Shown here: positions 37,572 to 48,893 of the stretch, piece by piece
Layout: every line of letters begins with the position of its first letter
Numbering within the stretch: position 1 is the first letter of the stretch
Notes under the pieces: model-generated
Database searches by the model: none
Seen by the model: the letters and a program-made list of their open reading frames with translations, nothing else
Told to the model about the DNA's origin: nothing
Program-made: the position numbers and the translations under genes
Assembly: GCA_008692225.1 (NCBI GenBank)
Contig: VICG01000012.1
Location: 1-64,000, forward strand
DNA length: 64,000 nucleotides
Direction: 5' to 3'
DNA from: Monilinia fructicola
Taxonomy: Eukaryota; Ascomycota; Leotiomycetes; Helotiales; Sclerotiniaceae

Positions 37572-37912
37572 CATGGGATATCACCGCCTCACCAACTGAA
37601 CTATTGATCTTGCGCTACAGTATACTTACTGTATTGTATCTCTACGGAGTATATACAGTATACAGTAACCTAGTATGTGCGGAGAATAACGAATATGATT
37701 AGCCGATCCATTTACTCGAATAAAAGCCACAGACATCCACCTCCCGTCTCACCAGTGTTGACTAATTGTATACTGATACTGTATCAGAAGAATCCTCCTG
37801 GTGACAAACCTGTGGACAACCTTGATAAGACATATAGAGTAGAATAAGATGCTGGGTAATGGGGACTGAGTACCGTAGTAAGGAGGTACCTAAGGATCAA
37901 GTAATGAGCGCC

Positions 37913-38067
37913 TCTAGTAGTAGTGAGTGGGTGAGTGGGTGAGTGAGTGAGTGAGTGAGTGAGTGATGGGTATTGTACGGAGTAGTGGAGAGTGGATAGT
38001 GGATACTGTGGTGGATAGTGGATAGTGGGTAGTGTGAAGTGGGCAGTGGGCAATGGGCAGTGGATAA
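37913..38067. repeat. (GTGA)n followed by GTGGATA/GGGCAGT-type repeats
   Basis: GTGAGTGGGTGAGTGGGTGA leads into perfect GTGA units to about 37,967. It is followed at 37,985-38,067 by degenerate AGTGGATAGTGG and AGTGGGCAGTGGGC units. The purine/pyrimidine strand bias is marked (G-rich on +). Confidence 0.85.
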
Positions 38068-38093
38068 TTGCCGATTATTGATTGATACAGGAC

Positions 38094-38139
38094 AGTACTG
38101 TACTGTACTGTACTGTACTGTACTGTACTGTACTGTACC
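38094..38139. repeat. (TACTG)n microsatellite, nine units
   Basis: A perfect 5-bp repeat in which every unit boundary contains the palindrome GTAC. Single TACTGTAC words are also scattered through the neighbouring 3 kb. Confidence 0.9.
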
Positions 38140-38697
38140 TTCCCTTCTCAATCTCATTCTTTCCCATTTTATCCCATCCCATCTCATCCCATCCTAGTAT
38201 CCCTTCCCTTCCCTCTGCCCCCCTTTCCCCCCTCTTTCCTCTTCCCCCGTCCTTTCTCCCGTCAAGGTTCCTCTCGGAATTAATCTACGGAGCTTCTTTT
38301 AGTCGGGGTATACATTTATTCATGGGTTTATTTCAGTTTATTCTATTTTCTTTTCTTTTCTCTTATTTATGTACGTATTGATTTATTGATTTATTGATTT
38401 GCCCTGATACATCCATGGTTGGCATTATTATTATTATTATTATTACTCAAATATTTTATTATTAATGAGGGGGCCAAACCATTCATTGACTACTACTTAA
38501 AACCCTCATTCCCCCCAACCCCTCATTACCATTTCGTATTCTCTTCATCTCTACTCATCTTCATCTTTTTGTAATCTCAAACCCATCCCATTCCATTCAT
38601 CTCGTTGCACATCTCAACATCTCAACATCACCATAATCTCTCTATACTCAATAACTCCATATTTCATATTTCATCCTTTCCCAAAACACACTCCATC

Positions 38698-40370
38698 ATG
38701 ACTTCAGTTCAACTCAAGACGCCTCTCACTGGCGAATATACTCAACCAACAGGATTGTATGTTGCCACTCCCATATCTCTCCCACACCTTTTACCCCGCA
38801 CCCCCACAAAAGACTATCCTCAGGAACAAACTACATGTCAAGAGTAACAAAAACAAAAGCTAATCATTTCTGCGCCCAACAATAGGTTCATCAACAATGA
38901 ATTTGTTAAAGGTGTTGATGGAAAGACCTTTGAAGTTATCAATCCCTCAACTGAAGAAGTCATCACATCCGTACATGAAGCTACCGAGAAAGATGTCGAC
39001 ATCGCCGTCGCAGCTGCACGAAAGGCATATGAGGGAGAATGGAGACACGTTGCACCAGAAACCCGCGGCAAATTACTTGTCAAGTTAGCAGATTTGGTTG
39101 AGAAGAATCTCGATTTACTGGCCGCTGTCGAATCTTTAGACAATGGAAAGGCAATTTCAATGGCAAAGGGTGACGTCGCCGCTGTAGCTTCATGTTTGAG
39201 ATACTATGGTGGTTGGGCAGATAAGATTGAAGGAAAGGTTATCGATACTGATCCAGAATACTTCACATATACAAAGCAAGAGCCAGTATGCTATCCTTTT
39301 TCCTCGCAATGTCATTTCTGTTTGCTGACAAATCCTAGATTGGTGTCTGTGGCCAAATCATTCCATGGAATTTCCCATTGCTCATGTGGTCGTGGAAGAT
39401 TGGTCCCGCCGTCGCTACTGGTAATACCATTGTTCTCAAGACTGCCGAACAAACTCCTCTCTCCGCACTCGTTGCCGCAACCTTGATTAAGGAAGCTGGT
39501 TTCCCACCTGGAGTCATCAACATTATCTCTGGTTTCGGAAAGACTGCTGGTGCCGCCATTGCATCTCACATGGATATTGACAAGGTTGCTTTCACTGGTT
39601 CTACTGGTGTTGGTCGTCAAATCATGAAGGCTGCCGCTGCATCCAACTTGAAGAAGGTCACTCTTGAACTTGGTGGTAAATCGCCAAACATCGTTTTCAA
39701 CGATGCTGATATCGAGAATGCTATCTCTTGGGTCAACTTCGGTATCTTCTTTAACCACGGACAAACTTGCTGTGCTGGTTCAAGAGTTTACGTTCAAGAT
39801 GGTATCTACGACAAATTTGTCGAGAGATTCAAGGCTCGTGCCCTTGCCAACAAGGTCGGAGATCCATTCCATCACGAGACATTCCAAGGTCCACAAGTTT
39901 CTCAACTTCAATATGACCGCATTATGGGTTATATTGACGAGGGTAAGAAGGCTGGTGCCACTGTTGTTACTGGTGGTGAGAGACACGGCGACAAGGGTTA
40001 CTTCATTCAACCTACCATCTTTTCTGATGTCACTGAAGACATGAAGATTATGCAAGAGGAAATCTTTGGTCCTGTTTGCTCCATCGCTAAGTTTAGCACC
40101 GAGGAGGATATCATCAAGATTGGCAACAGCTCCAACTATGGTCTTGCATCCGCCGTTCACACTCAGAACTTGAACACTGCTCTCCGTGTATCAAACTCGC
40201 TCAAGGCAGGTACCGTTTGGGTTAACTGCTACAACATGCTTCATCACCAAGTACCATTCGGTGGATACAAGGAGTCGGGTGTTGGACGTGAGTTGGGTGA
40301 AGCAGCTTTGGACAACTACACACAAACCAAGTCTGTCAGAATCAGATTGGGTGATGCACTTTTCGGTTAA
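38698..40370 (+). CDS. Aldehyde dehydrogenase (NAD(P)+-dependent), 496 aa
   Basis: Three exons: 38,698-38,756, 38,886-39,285 and 39,339-40,370, with clean GTATGT/GTATGC donors and TAG acceptors. Oxidises aldehydes (acetaldehyde is the usual substrate of the close fungal AldA group) to acids with NAD(P)+. No targeting signal is obvious, so a cytosolic location is inferred. Catalytic features are complete: N164 in PWNFP, cofactor lysine K187 in VLKTAE, cofactor loop FTGSTGVG, general base E263 in LELGGKSP, and nucleophile C297 in [10 protein letters not shown]-terminal [14 protein letters not shown] and the ending [10 protein letters not shown] are typical. Length is that of the family (about 495-500). 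The start ATG follows a C/T/A-rich leader typical of expressed fungal genes. No indel is needed. Likely functional. Substrate range is inferred, not shown. Confidence 0.97.
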
Positions 40371-42125
40371 GGGGGTTAATTTCAATTGAGCAAATGCTTT
40401 TCAACTTGTACATTTTTGGGGGATTTATGGCGATTCAAGCCCGGGTTTCGGCACTTTGGTAGTTCTAGCGTTTATGAATGACGTTCAATATCCATGAATT
40501 AAATGAATGTTTCTTGCAGTCTTTCATCACAATTTGACGGTGCTGTTGCTCTTCGATGCCATGCTCTAACTAACGGAGTAATTATAATCTTACATTGCAT
40601 ATGCTCCGACGTTGAAGGACACGACAATGTCTCACTATATATTGAGCTTATCTACATCCCTGCCGGTCCAACGCCATGGTTAGCATATCGAGAATATACA
40701 AGGGTAGTATAAGTAGATCTACAGATACACCATTATTAGTCTGGTCTTCTTCTCTTGGCCAAGCATATTAAGGTGGTACAATTGATCAACTCACAGAAAT
40801 GAAGATAATTAGATGATTAACAATGAATGAATGAAGGGGCCAATATCATCAAGAAGAGCAGTTGCAAGATTTGAACTGTCATGATGCATGCATGATAAGC
40901 TTGCTGATATTGTCTTCGGTTTGGACTGGAAGGGTGAGGACAAGACGCAAAAGCCTATTCAAATCCCGATTCGAGTTCTTTCCCTTTCGACAAGCCGCGG
41001 AACCAATAGATGAATCCTCATGACATCAAGTAGCTATGGAATTGACTAATCCATCCAAAAGTCATGAAGCATGACCCTCTCAAAACTCTCAACATCCACA
41101 TCATACATGGTGTTGAGCGATAAGGATCTGGCATAGCACCAATATCTCTCACATGCTCATATGCCAAGCATAATGCGACATAAGCTTCGATTCTACCATA
41201 CAACCCTTCCATGTCAATGCATGTGTGTGGCGATCATGTCGTTGGAAGAGAGACAAAAATCAAGGTACAGATGTTCATTCCACATCTTCACATCGATTAC
41301 GCTATACCCATCTCCATCGATAGGATCGATTATAGCCAACGGATATGCCTCATCGTGTGATTGATTGCAGAAAGACTATACTATATTGATTATAGAGTTC
41401 AGGGTGGGAGGATGAAGTTCAATGGCTCGAGTGAGCGATACGATGAATGGATGGATGGATGGATGAATGAATGGATACGTAGATAGATGTACGGAGTATG
41501 ACCAGGTGAAGTGGCCGCACCTTGGCTGGATGGATATTTGGCATTGGAGTTAGTTCTACTGATACCAGTACAAGTAAATAGCTTTTCCTCAGTTCTCCCC
41601 AACTTTCATATTACAAAGTCGTACACTTGAGGTCAAAAGCTTCTTCAATACTCCATACTACATCCATCTCTGTAACTCTTCAGAGATTGACTACATCGCG
41701 ATATCGAGTAGTTGTTGCAAACGAAGCCTCAAAATATAAATACCCCACATTCCATTCCGCACCCAGCTTTTGAAGTTTATCGCATCGCAAACTTGGCGCT
41801 TGATGAGTTTTGGACCAGATAGTAATCATCATTATCTATACAAAGAGAATCTCAGTCTGTACAAAGAAATCCAACATTTGAAGACAAGATGACGACAATT
41901 GTTTCACTTTGGATCTTTGTTTGAAGAGTTCTTGATAATTAGATGAGGTATGGATCGTGATATTGAGAAGTGTGGAAGATATCTCATCGAAGCTTGATTA
42001 ATCGCAAGAACCTACATACTGTAGGAGTTGGGACTGCCCTTGGTCTAATTCATATCCTTGAATCAACTGGTACATCCATTAAAGCTTCGTTATACCTACC
42101 TAGGTATATCTGAACTACACACAAA
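40371..42125. other. Intergenic 1.75 kb
   Basis: No gene found. Contains (GGAT)n at about 41,445-41,465 and ACGGAGTA words at about 40,573 and 41,492. ACCTACCTAGGTATA precedes the next gene by about 20-30 bp. A pyrimidine-poor direct leader runs into the ATG at 42,126. Confidence 0.5.
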
Positions 42126-44096
42126 ATGAAGATATCGACTTCTCTGTTTCTACTGATGTTGACCTCGCTCATCAATGCTCAAGCAAATATGGTACCCATA
42201 ACTTGGTCTTCCGTCGTTTATACGTATTATGGAGAAGTTACACCTACCTTCTTGAATGTCACTACACCGTCTCTCACACCTCTCGGGCTGATCAACTTTA
42301 TAATTCTGGATCCATCATGCGCGATCGTTACTTAAATTCCACCGCTACTCAGCTGACCCTTGGATTTCCAATCAATGGTTTAAGTGATCCATACATCATC
42401 AACAATCAATTACAAGTATGGAGTGCAGGTGATGAGTATGTGCTTGCAAGTGCGCAAGCTTTCATGCAGGGACTTTATCCTCCGGTTCCAGGAGTTGGTC
42501 AGGGAATGAGCAACGTATGTTCTAGCTCTCAACATCCTACTTTTGATTGCCATCTTTCGTTTCTCCTAAACTTACTGAAGTATCATTGAACGATTACTGA
42601 GTCTCCAAATTTTACAAGAGCAGATTTTAACCAATGGTTCCTTGATAAACTTTCCACTAGGCGGGTATCAATATCCAAATATTAACTCGATGAGTGAAAT
42701 GGATTATAATTATATTTGGTAAACCCAGGGCTCTTCTCTTTGTAATTTTCATTTCCAATTCCAGAGTACTCGCTGACCTTTTTCTAGGATTGCAGGTAGT
42801 GATCAATGTACAACCTATGACGTTGCAACAAGATTCACAAAAACATCCCCAAATTCAACGTCTCTGATGGCTAGCACTGAAGACTTTTACCTCTCCCTTG
42901 CCAATACATTTTTCGTTGGCATTGATAGCGCTAAGCTTAACTATGGAAACGCGATCAATCTCTACTACTATGCACTCTACCAATATAATCACAATAGTTC
43001 TATTCACAACATGACCAACGCATTCGGTCTTCTTGAAACATTGAATGGCTTTGCGTCAGAACAAGCTGTATCTTTAAATACACCGGGAACAAGCTCCAAC
43101 ATTCAATCAATATCTGGTCAGACATTCGCCTCCAAGGTTATCCAGCAGTTCCAACACACAATCTCAAGTTCCGGGGTCAGCGATAAGTTGTCACTTTACT
43201 TTGGATCTTATGAGCCAATGATAGCATTTTTCTATCTCTCGTCCCTCTCAACCTCAACTCTCACAGGAAAACGCTTTTCCATGTTGCCGGATTATGGAAG
43301 CATGATGGCATTTGAATTGTTTAGTTATGTTGAGGAAGGATACAATTCATCGACTCCTTTCCCTAAGACTACTGAATTGTGGGTGAGATTTGTCTTCCGC
43401 AACGGAACATCCGACACCGACCCTGTAATATCTTACCCCCTTTTCGGCCTCGGGAACTCTGAGATCGATATGAAATACAATGATTTTGTCACCGAACTCG
43501 GCAAGTTCGCCGTAAATGATTTGAGCGACTGGTGCAGTGCATGTGCCTCTATTTCACTGTTCTGCGAAGCCATTCTCAGTAATGAATCTTCAGGTTCTGA
43601 TTCAAAGAATAATAATAGACTACGCTCAAAGGGGGTTACTGGTGTCGTGGGTGGAATTATTGGGGCAATAGTTACATTGGTGGTTATTACTCTCATTTTA
43701 TTGGCCCTTGGGCTTCTTGGTTTCAGGGTACAATACCGCGAGAAGAGGTTACCACATGCTGTGGGAGGTGTGGGTATCTCAAATCGAGGCTCGCCAACGG
43801 GTGGTGGTGGATTCAAAGGTCCGGAGAAATTAGCATCGGATACGGATCTCAATATAGTTAAAGGACCGGGAACTGGTGCTACTGTTAGACATGAAAGAAT
43901 TGGAAGTTGGGAAATGGGCAATGCACCCCCAGGTGGGGAGATTAGTACAGGATTAAAAAGAGTGGAAAGGGAAACGGGCGAACGTTTGGGACAGGAGAGA
44001 GTGGTGAGTACGGCGGATTACAGTAGGAGAAGTGAAGATGGAATCGGAAGTCATGATCCTTGGGGAAAGGGTGTCCAGGGTGAGGATTACATTTGA
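42126..44096 (+). CDS. Membrane-anchored histidine-acid-phosphatase-like protein lacking catalytic motifs
   Basis: Exons 42,126-42,514, 42,624-42,718 and 42,788-44,096, about 597 aa. A signal peptide (MKISTSLFLLMLTSLINAQA) is followed by a branch-2 histidine phosphatase-like ectodomain. Recognisable family landmarks are TPSLTPLG, QLYNSGSIMRDRYL, GGYQYPNINSM and IAGSDQCTTY. A transmembrane helix (about 445-476, GVVGGIIGAIVTLVVITLIL) precedes a basic juxtamembrane patch and a G/R/S-rich cytoplasmic tail of about 120 residues. The catalytic RHGxRxP motif is YYGEVTP (about 34-40) and the usual HD proton-donor site reads GSYEP (about 301-305), so phosphatase activity is unlikely. Many N-x-S/T sites suit a secreted, glycosylated face. 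The reading frame needs one extra base at GGG 42,285-42,287 to join TPLG to ADQLY. Related membrane-anchored versions are, from memory, widespread in filamentous fungi. Function unknown. Confidence 0.82.
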
Positions 44097-46183
44097 TTTT
44101 TGAAATCGTCTAAATTGAAATTAGACTATCATGTGGGTTCCATTTCTGGTTCATCTACTTTGTGGCTATGAATGGTGTTTGCGGGGTTTTGGCTTTAACT
44201 AGAGGGATGGAGTTGACGATGCGATAGATGATAACTATCATGAAGATGTGGAACATCGAGTAAATGGAAGTCTTGACGATGCATATAAAGTAGTTCCGAG
44301 TTGATACCCTTCTATTTCTTACTTTCTCTTGAAGATGTTATACCAATTTCTATCTTTATTTAGGTTGAAGGGGAAGTGTTGAATAAGGGGTAAGTTGTGA
44401 TGCAATGCAATTCTTGAAATGTTCTTCATTTTCTATTACGCTTTCCATCATCGCCGTGGATGTAACACGTTACTAGCGATGAATGTTTTGTGATAACTTG
44501 AGCCGCTCATTGAAACTCGAATCGATCAAAGCAAGAAGGCAGAAAGTAACAATACAGATCTTATTCTTCTGGTCGCAAGTACGACATGGCAATTCTCTGA
44601 CCACCACTGATCTAAATGACGACCGGTGTAAAGGTCACACCATCGCAGCTCAGCAATTCGGTCGCATTTGATCAAAAGTGGCGTATTGTTTCACCAATAA
44701 CTATGCAGCTTGTTCCATTTGATATCTTTGTGCCGAATATCAATACCAGCGCAGTCGAAACTGTGACCGTCGAGTTCAACCCTCTTTCGGATGATGATTC
44801 GATGTTTGACTTCAGGTGGTGACTCAAATTTGGGAAAGTATGATTGTAGCATGGGTGCTTGCACTGTCGGGGAAATTGCTTGATTAAATCCGGGTGTGTT
44901 TGCTAGTATATGACCGGCATTCTTTAAAATATTAATGAACTCTTGACTTCGGAGTCATAACTGTGTTTCTCCTGGCTGGATATGAAAGGTAAGATTGCAT
45001 CAAAAGCAGTGCATCAACTGGATTCCCAAGTACTCTTCACAGGGAGGTAAGTGAGATGAGCTTGTGAATCTATGGATATCCCTTATGAAATGGGATGGTA
45101 TAATTGGATACATGTATATCTCTTGCTAGATTTTGGTTACCAATGTTGACTTGGATGCGGTCGAAGTCACAAGTAGTGCAAATTATTCGGGCATTTGGTG
45201 ACGAACTCATGTACCCGTTATAAGACGGGCTTTCCATTATATATTCCGCGCAGCTGTTAAATACAGCTATTACATATAATTACTGGAATGATCATCAGCC
45301 AGGGTAAAATATTGGAGTTTTGTCTACAAAACCAAGATGTATAGTAACTTTATCCAATGCATCAGGATTTGATATGACAGATTCAATAAATATATGTACA
45401 TGTATACATGCGGTTTAGCCATCATCAGGGAAGTCATTGGGATTGTATCATACTGACCGAGTCAGACATTGACATATGGTTGTCGAAGGCACGTAAACAA
45501 CTGTCTCCTCTACTCCTTTCTACAACCGAGTATTGGAATCCATAGATAATCCGAACTTAGAGTGTTGATTGAATTGAAGTCCCGTCATCCCCATCTTTTA
45601 TCTGCCATCGGGAATATCGCTTGTTGAAGAAGGCGGTGGTAGGCTCATACCACGTAACGCTAACCATACATGGCAAGCCGAGAGACGACAATAAACAAAT
45701 GGCATCTAGCACATCGATATCAACCAGTTCTCAACACTCCTCAAAAGTTCTAGAGCCAGAAACGTATCGTGTTTTGTTCCCGAAATGAATATCGAGAATT
45801 GAACACCAAGTTTTGAAGGCCAAGGATACTTAGGGAAATCTCAATGCTTAACATGGCAAGTCTGGAGTTCCTGGACACTAAGGTTAAACTGGTTGAATTA
45901 TCAGCATCATCAATACTCAATTTTTGGTATACGACCAAGTGGTCTTGTTTGGGTTCCTATCACGGGCTACAGTGACCACGTGTTAGATATAGGATATGAG
46001 ATGCGCACCCAACATAGCTCGCTGATCACTAGCTATCATTCGAACGATCTATTATTCAAAAATCTACTGTTCATCATCCAGAACTAGCAGTTATTCAAAG
46101 TCAAGATTAGACCATATCTCTACTTCCTTATCATCTCTTCTTGATTCTGGCATGCATATTTCGCGTTCCCACTGCAATCCCCC
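44097..46183. other. Intergenic, one possible coding fragment
   Basis: A + strand frame from ATG 44,616 to 44,822 (68 codons, contains NSVAFDQKWRIVSPITMQLV and VTVEFNPLSDDDSMFDF) has natural-looking composition, but I found no partner exon or family. The remaining sequence shows no clear gene. Frames at 45,750-46,087 overlap on both strands and look like chance. Confidence 0.35.
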
Positions 46184-47093
46184 TCACTCAACTAATCTCT
46201 TTACTTCGCCTTTAACCGTAGGCTTCTGAACTTCAACATTGTGGCCCTGGTAATATCGCTTCACTTTAATATCAGGATATTCCGGCATGAATCCAGCGAT
46301 TTCTGTTTCCGTAATTTTTCATTGTCATTCCATAAAAGCTCCTACAAATCGTTTTTCAACATTCAGGGTCTAAAACTCCTGACATCATGGCACCATTCAG
46401 CCATCTCGAGTATAAGTTCAACAATATAGCATAGAACGATGCCAGTCAATCAAATTGGAATGCAAAATATAATACAAAAAGTCGCATAGGTGATATACTT
46501 GGCTTTGCATACGAAGGTCGAAAGTTTCATCCCAATAATATAGCACATATTGACTGCAGATAATCCAAGTGGGATACAAGATGACACCAAGTATCCCAAA
46601 GGCGGTATCTTGTACCTTTTTTGAAGCGTCGTCTGAATCGTGTTGACCTTCTTGAAAATATGGTTGTTTGAACGAAACTCATGATTTATCAAATCGGTAG
46701 TCCGCACGTACGTCTGAATTGTGATGCAATAAATGTGAACAAAGTTTATAACGTTAGTAGAGGAGTATCCAGCTTTCAGGGTGAATCTCTTTCAGAAAAA
46801 ATTATTTGGATCAAAAAATGGAAGAATTATAGAAGGATCGCATACGATCAATGAAAGTTCAGAGGGACGTCATCATCTCGTGGTTTCAAAAGTTCGAGTC
46901 AGTAAGATACGACCCAACAATCATTGCAGTTGGATCCGTGGATCTTTTCAAGTTAGTCTAGTATTCTGCAGTATCGAAAAAGATAACAAAATCTGTTTCA
47001 AAAGGATTTACCTGCATAACCTGACTCGGAATAAAAATATAAGTCAAGATGTAGTCAGTAGTAGCGAGCATTAAATTGTCGCCCACTGTAATA
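46184..47093 (-). pseudogene. Probable multi-exon membrane-protein gene, structure unresolved or decayed
   Basis: Minus-strand pieces look coding. One is an exon after acceptor CAATTCAG (start near 46,714) encoding HEFRSNNHIFKKVNTIQTTL and a hydrophobic run ending in TFCIIFCIPI (stop at 46,450). Then IVLCYIVELILEMAEWCHD leads to a plausible 49-bp intron (GTCAGG..TTGTAG). The C-terminal piece is AGFMPEYPDIKVKRYYQGHN..KRLVE with stop at 46,184. Joining the last two pieces needs one more A in the run at 46,315-46,319. Upstream, a short exon after CTATTACAG (about 47,088) reads DNLMLATTDYILTYIFIPSQ. Several stops remain, so it may be a decayed gene. Family not recognised. Three or more membrane segments are likely. 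Confidence 0.4.
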
Positions 47094-47491
47094 GTAGAAT
47101 TCCGAATGCAAAGAAACATACATGTCAAGGAAAAATATCACAGTGTTAATACTGTTCTTCCATGTCTTTATTCGTGTCTGGATAACTTTTATCCTACATT
47201 GATTGTTGGGGAGAAGAGGGCGGAGCTTTGGCTAGTACTTGGTTCCCGGAAGCTAACCTCTAGCTATCATTATTAGGGCAAAAAACAACACACAAATCAC
47301 AGAAATCGACTCAAAAATATATCCTTCATCCCCCGCATCATAAAGGATACTTATGAAACTATTACCAGTCGCATGATCGTTGATCTTATTTAACTACCAT
47401 ACAATTCCACTTCCTTCGTCGACGATTCAAAACCACAAAATCAAACATCAAACACATCAATCCTCATCCTCGTACCGCACAGTATTCGAAA
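47094..47491. other. Intergenic / divergent promoter region
   Basis: About 400 bp between a minus-strand candidate gene and a plus-strand small gene. The last 120 bp before the ATG at 47,492 are rich in CAAAACCAC/ATCAAAC words, typical of fungal 5' leaders. Nothing else seen. Confidence 0.4.
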
Positions 47492-47734
47492 ATGAATCAT
47501 CAAACACTTCTAGTGGAGAGACCGATCTGGATGGACGTCACTGTGTACATTGCGTTCCTCGTGATCATGACCATAGTCGCTTGGTGGGTACGGCATCGTT
47601 CTCCGGGCCAACTGAGACTCGGTGGGAATAGAGGGGGGGATTTGGAACTCGCGATGGCTTTTGGGATTTTTGATAATGCTTCTGGTGAATATATGGACTG
47701 GGATGCTGAAGATGCTTCAATGGTTGCCATGTGA
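47492..47734 (+). CDS. Small single-pass membrane protein, 80 aa, unknown
   Basis: One exon from ATG to TGA. A short N-terminus (MNHQTLLVERPIWM) is followed by one transmembrane helix (about 15-33, VTVYIAFLVIMTIVAWWV), a basic patch (RHRSPGQLRLGGNRGG) and an acidic tail (NASGEYMDWDAEDASMVAM). The arrangement fits a type III/tail-exposed membrane protein. No known domain recognised. Start codon is preceded by an A-rich leader (CGAAAATG). Could be conserved in related fungi or lineage-specific. Moderate confidence because it is short and single-exon. Confidence 0.5.
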   Translation: MNHQTLLVERPIWMDVTVYIAFLVIMTIVAWWVRHRSPGQLRLGGNRGGDLELAMAFGIFDNASGEYMDWDAEDASMVAM

Positions 47735-48893
47735 GGATGATAATTGGTACATGAAATTATCGATTCTGGTATGAAGATTAAGTAACTCAACCTCCAGTTT
47801 CTTTCGTCGCTTCAACCTGCCAGGAAAATGCAAATCCCTAAGTTAATCACCATATATCATTCAATTCCCAGATGATGGTGTATTTGGGAGATGAAGACTA
47901 TGTCTTTGTCGAAGTTCATCAACTCTGGACTCTGATCGGCCAATCATCAAATACCCAGCGACGGAGAGATTATGGTCCTAGTATAACTACATAGAGGACT
48001 TAAAATTCGGAAAGATACAGCGCCAGGCTTATCCTGCGGCCCTGATGGAGGCTATGCAAGTGAGTGAAAGCAATTTAATGCCAAGAAGTCAATAGGCTGA
48101 CAACATTAGATATTGGAAAATTCTCGCGACTTCTGAAAGTTTGTAAGAGCTTGAGTTGAAGCCTGGAATTCGATACTCAGAGTCTCAGATTGGACATGAT
48201 GTCTAGAAATGGTTAACGAGATTCAAGTAGCCCCGGTCAATAATGTTTATTCAATGTTCAATATTCAATTTCAGCTATCGTCAAATTATCATCTACAGCG
48301 CTGGTCCCCTTGGTGGTTCTTGGAAATCTTGCTATTCCTAGCTCTCGTCTAGATATGTATTTGTTGGCTAAAAATGATACCCTATCAATTTGAGAATATT
48401 TAAACAATTTGTGTTGATGGAAATCCACACCACGGCATACCAACTATTTTCGTTCGGGTGCAAAGCCGTTAATTATATTCTCGAGTGCATTACCTGATAA
48501 ATTCTCTACATGTACCAGTCAAAAGCAGAAAGAAAGTCATAAATTCCTAAATCAGCGATCATCATTGTTTTTACTAATGTCCTATGTAGATTGTGGTCCT
48601 TGACCCTAAGCTACCGTAGATAGAATTGACACAACGCTCTGACCATATGTCATTCCCAGCTACGTACCCTTAGATCTGCCCAGTTATCTTGAAGATGCCA
48701 TTTCTTTATGGTTTCGACATTCTTGTGCCAGAATCTCGAGTATCGTGTCTGAAACCTCCCACAAGCAAGATACAATAACTTCCCCTTCACAGATTTCACT
48801 GAGAATTTCAGTATCTTCCGGAATATCATCAAATGCCACCCATGCCTTGAACGCCTGACCGTGGAAGTTCAGCATTTCCACTGGACTACCGAA
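47735..48893. other. Intergenic; includes an open continuation of the F-box-like gene
   Basis: Between about 48,684 and 48,893 the minus-strand frame of the F-box-like gene stays open after its TAA. It reads MLNFHGQAFKAWVAFDDIPE and continues to a stop at 48,684. The rest (47,735-48,680) holds no gene that I can support. Confidence 0.4.

Larger units (their letters stand above)
32669..38697. other. 6-kb intergenic stretch rich in short palindromes and microsatellites
   Basis: The frames here are short or mutually overlapping on both strands, without splice structure or family resemblance, so I annotate none. Notable content: TAGGTACCTACCTAGGTAGG (about 33,262-33,281), repeated ACGGAG/TACGGAGTA words, GGGGAATCGAT direct repeats (35,228-35,255), and several microsatellites listed separately. 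A long pyrimidine-rich run at about 38,140-38,280 lies a few hundred bases upstream of the aldehyde dehydrogenase start and may belong to its promoter. Confidence 0.5.

Noticed and set aside
36956..38187. Several 90-150 aa frames on both strands
   Set aside because: They translate microsatellites and TACTG/ACGGAG repeats and overlap each other.
40940..40990. tRNA gene suggested by TTCAAATCCCG
   Set aside because: No matching acceptor stem, D arm or anticodon arm could be folded around it.
43433..43921. 162-aa minus frame
   Set aside because: Shadow of the phosphatase-like gene, which has landmarks and splice sites on the plus strand.
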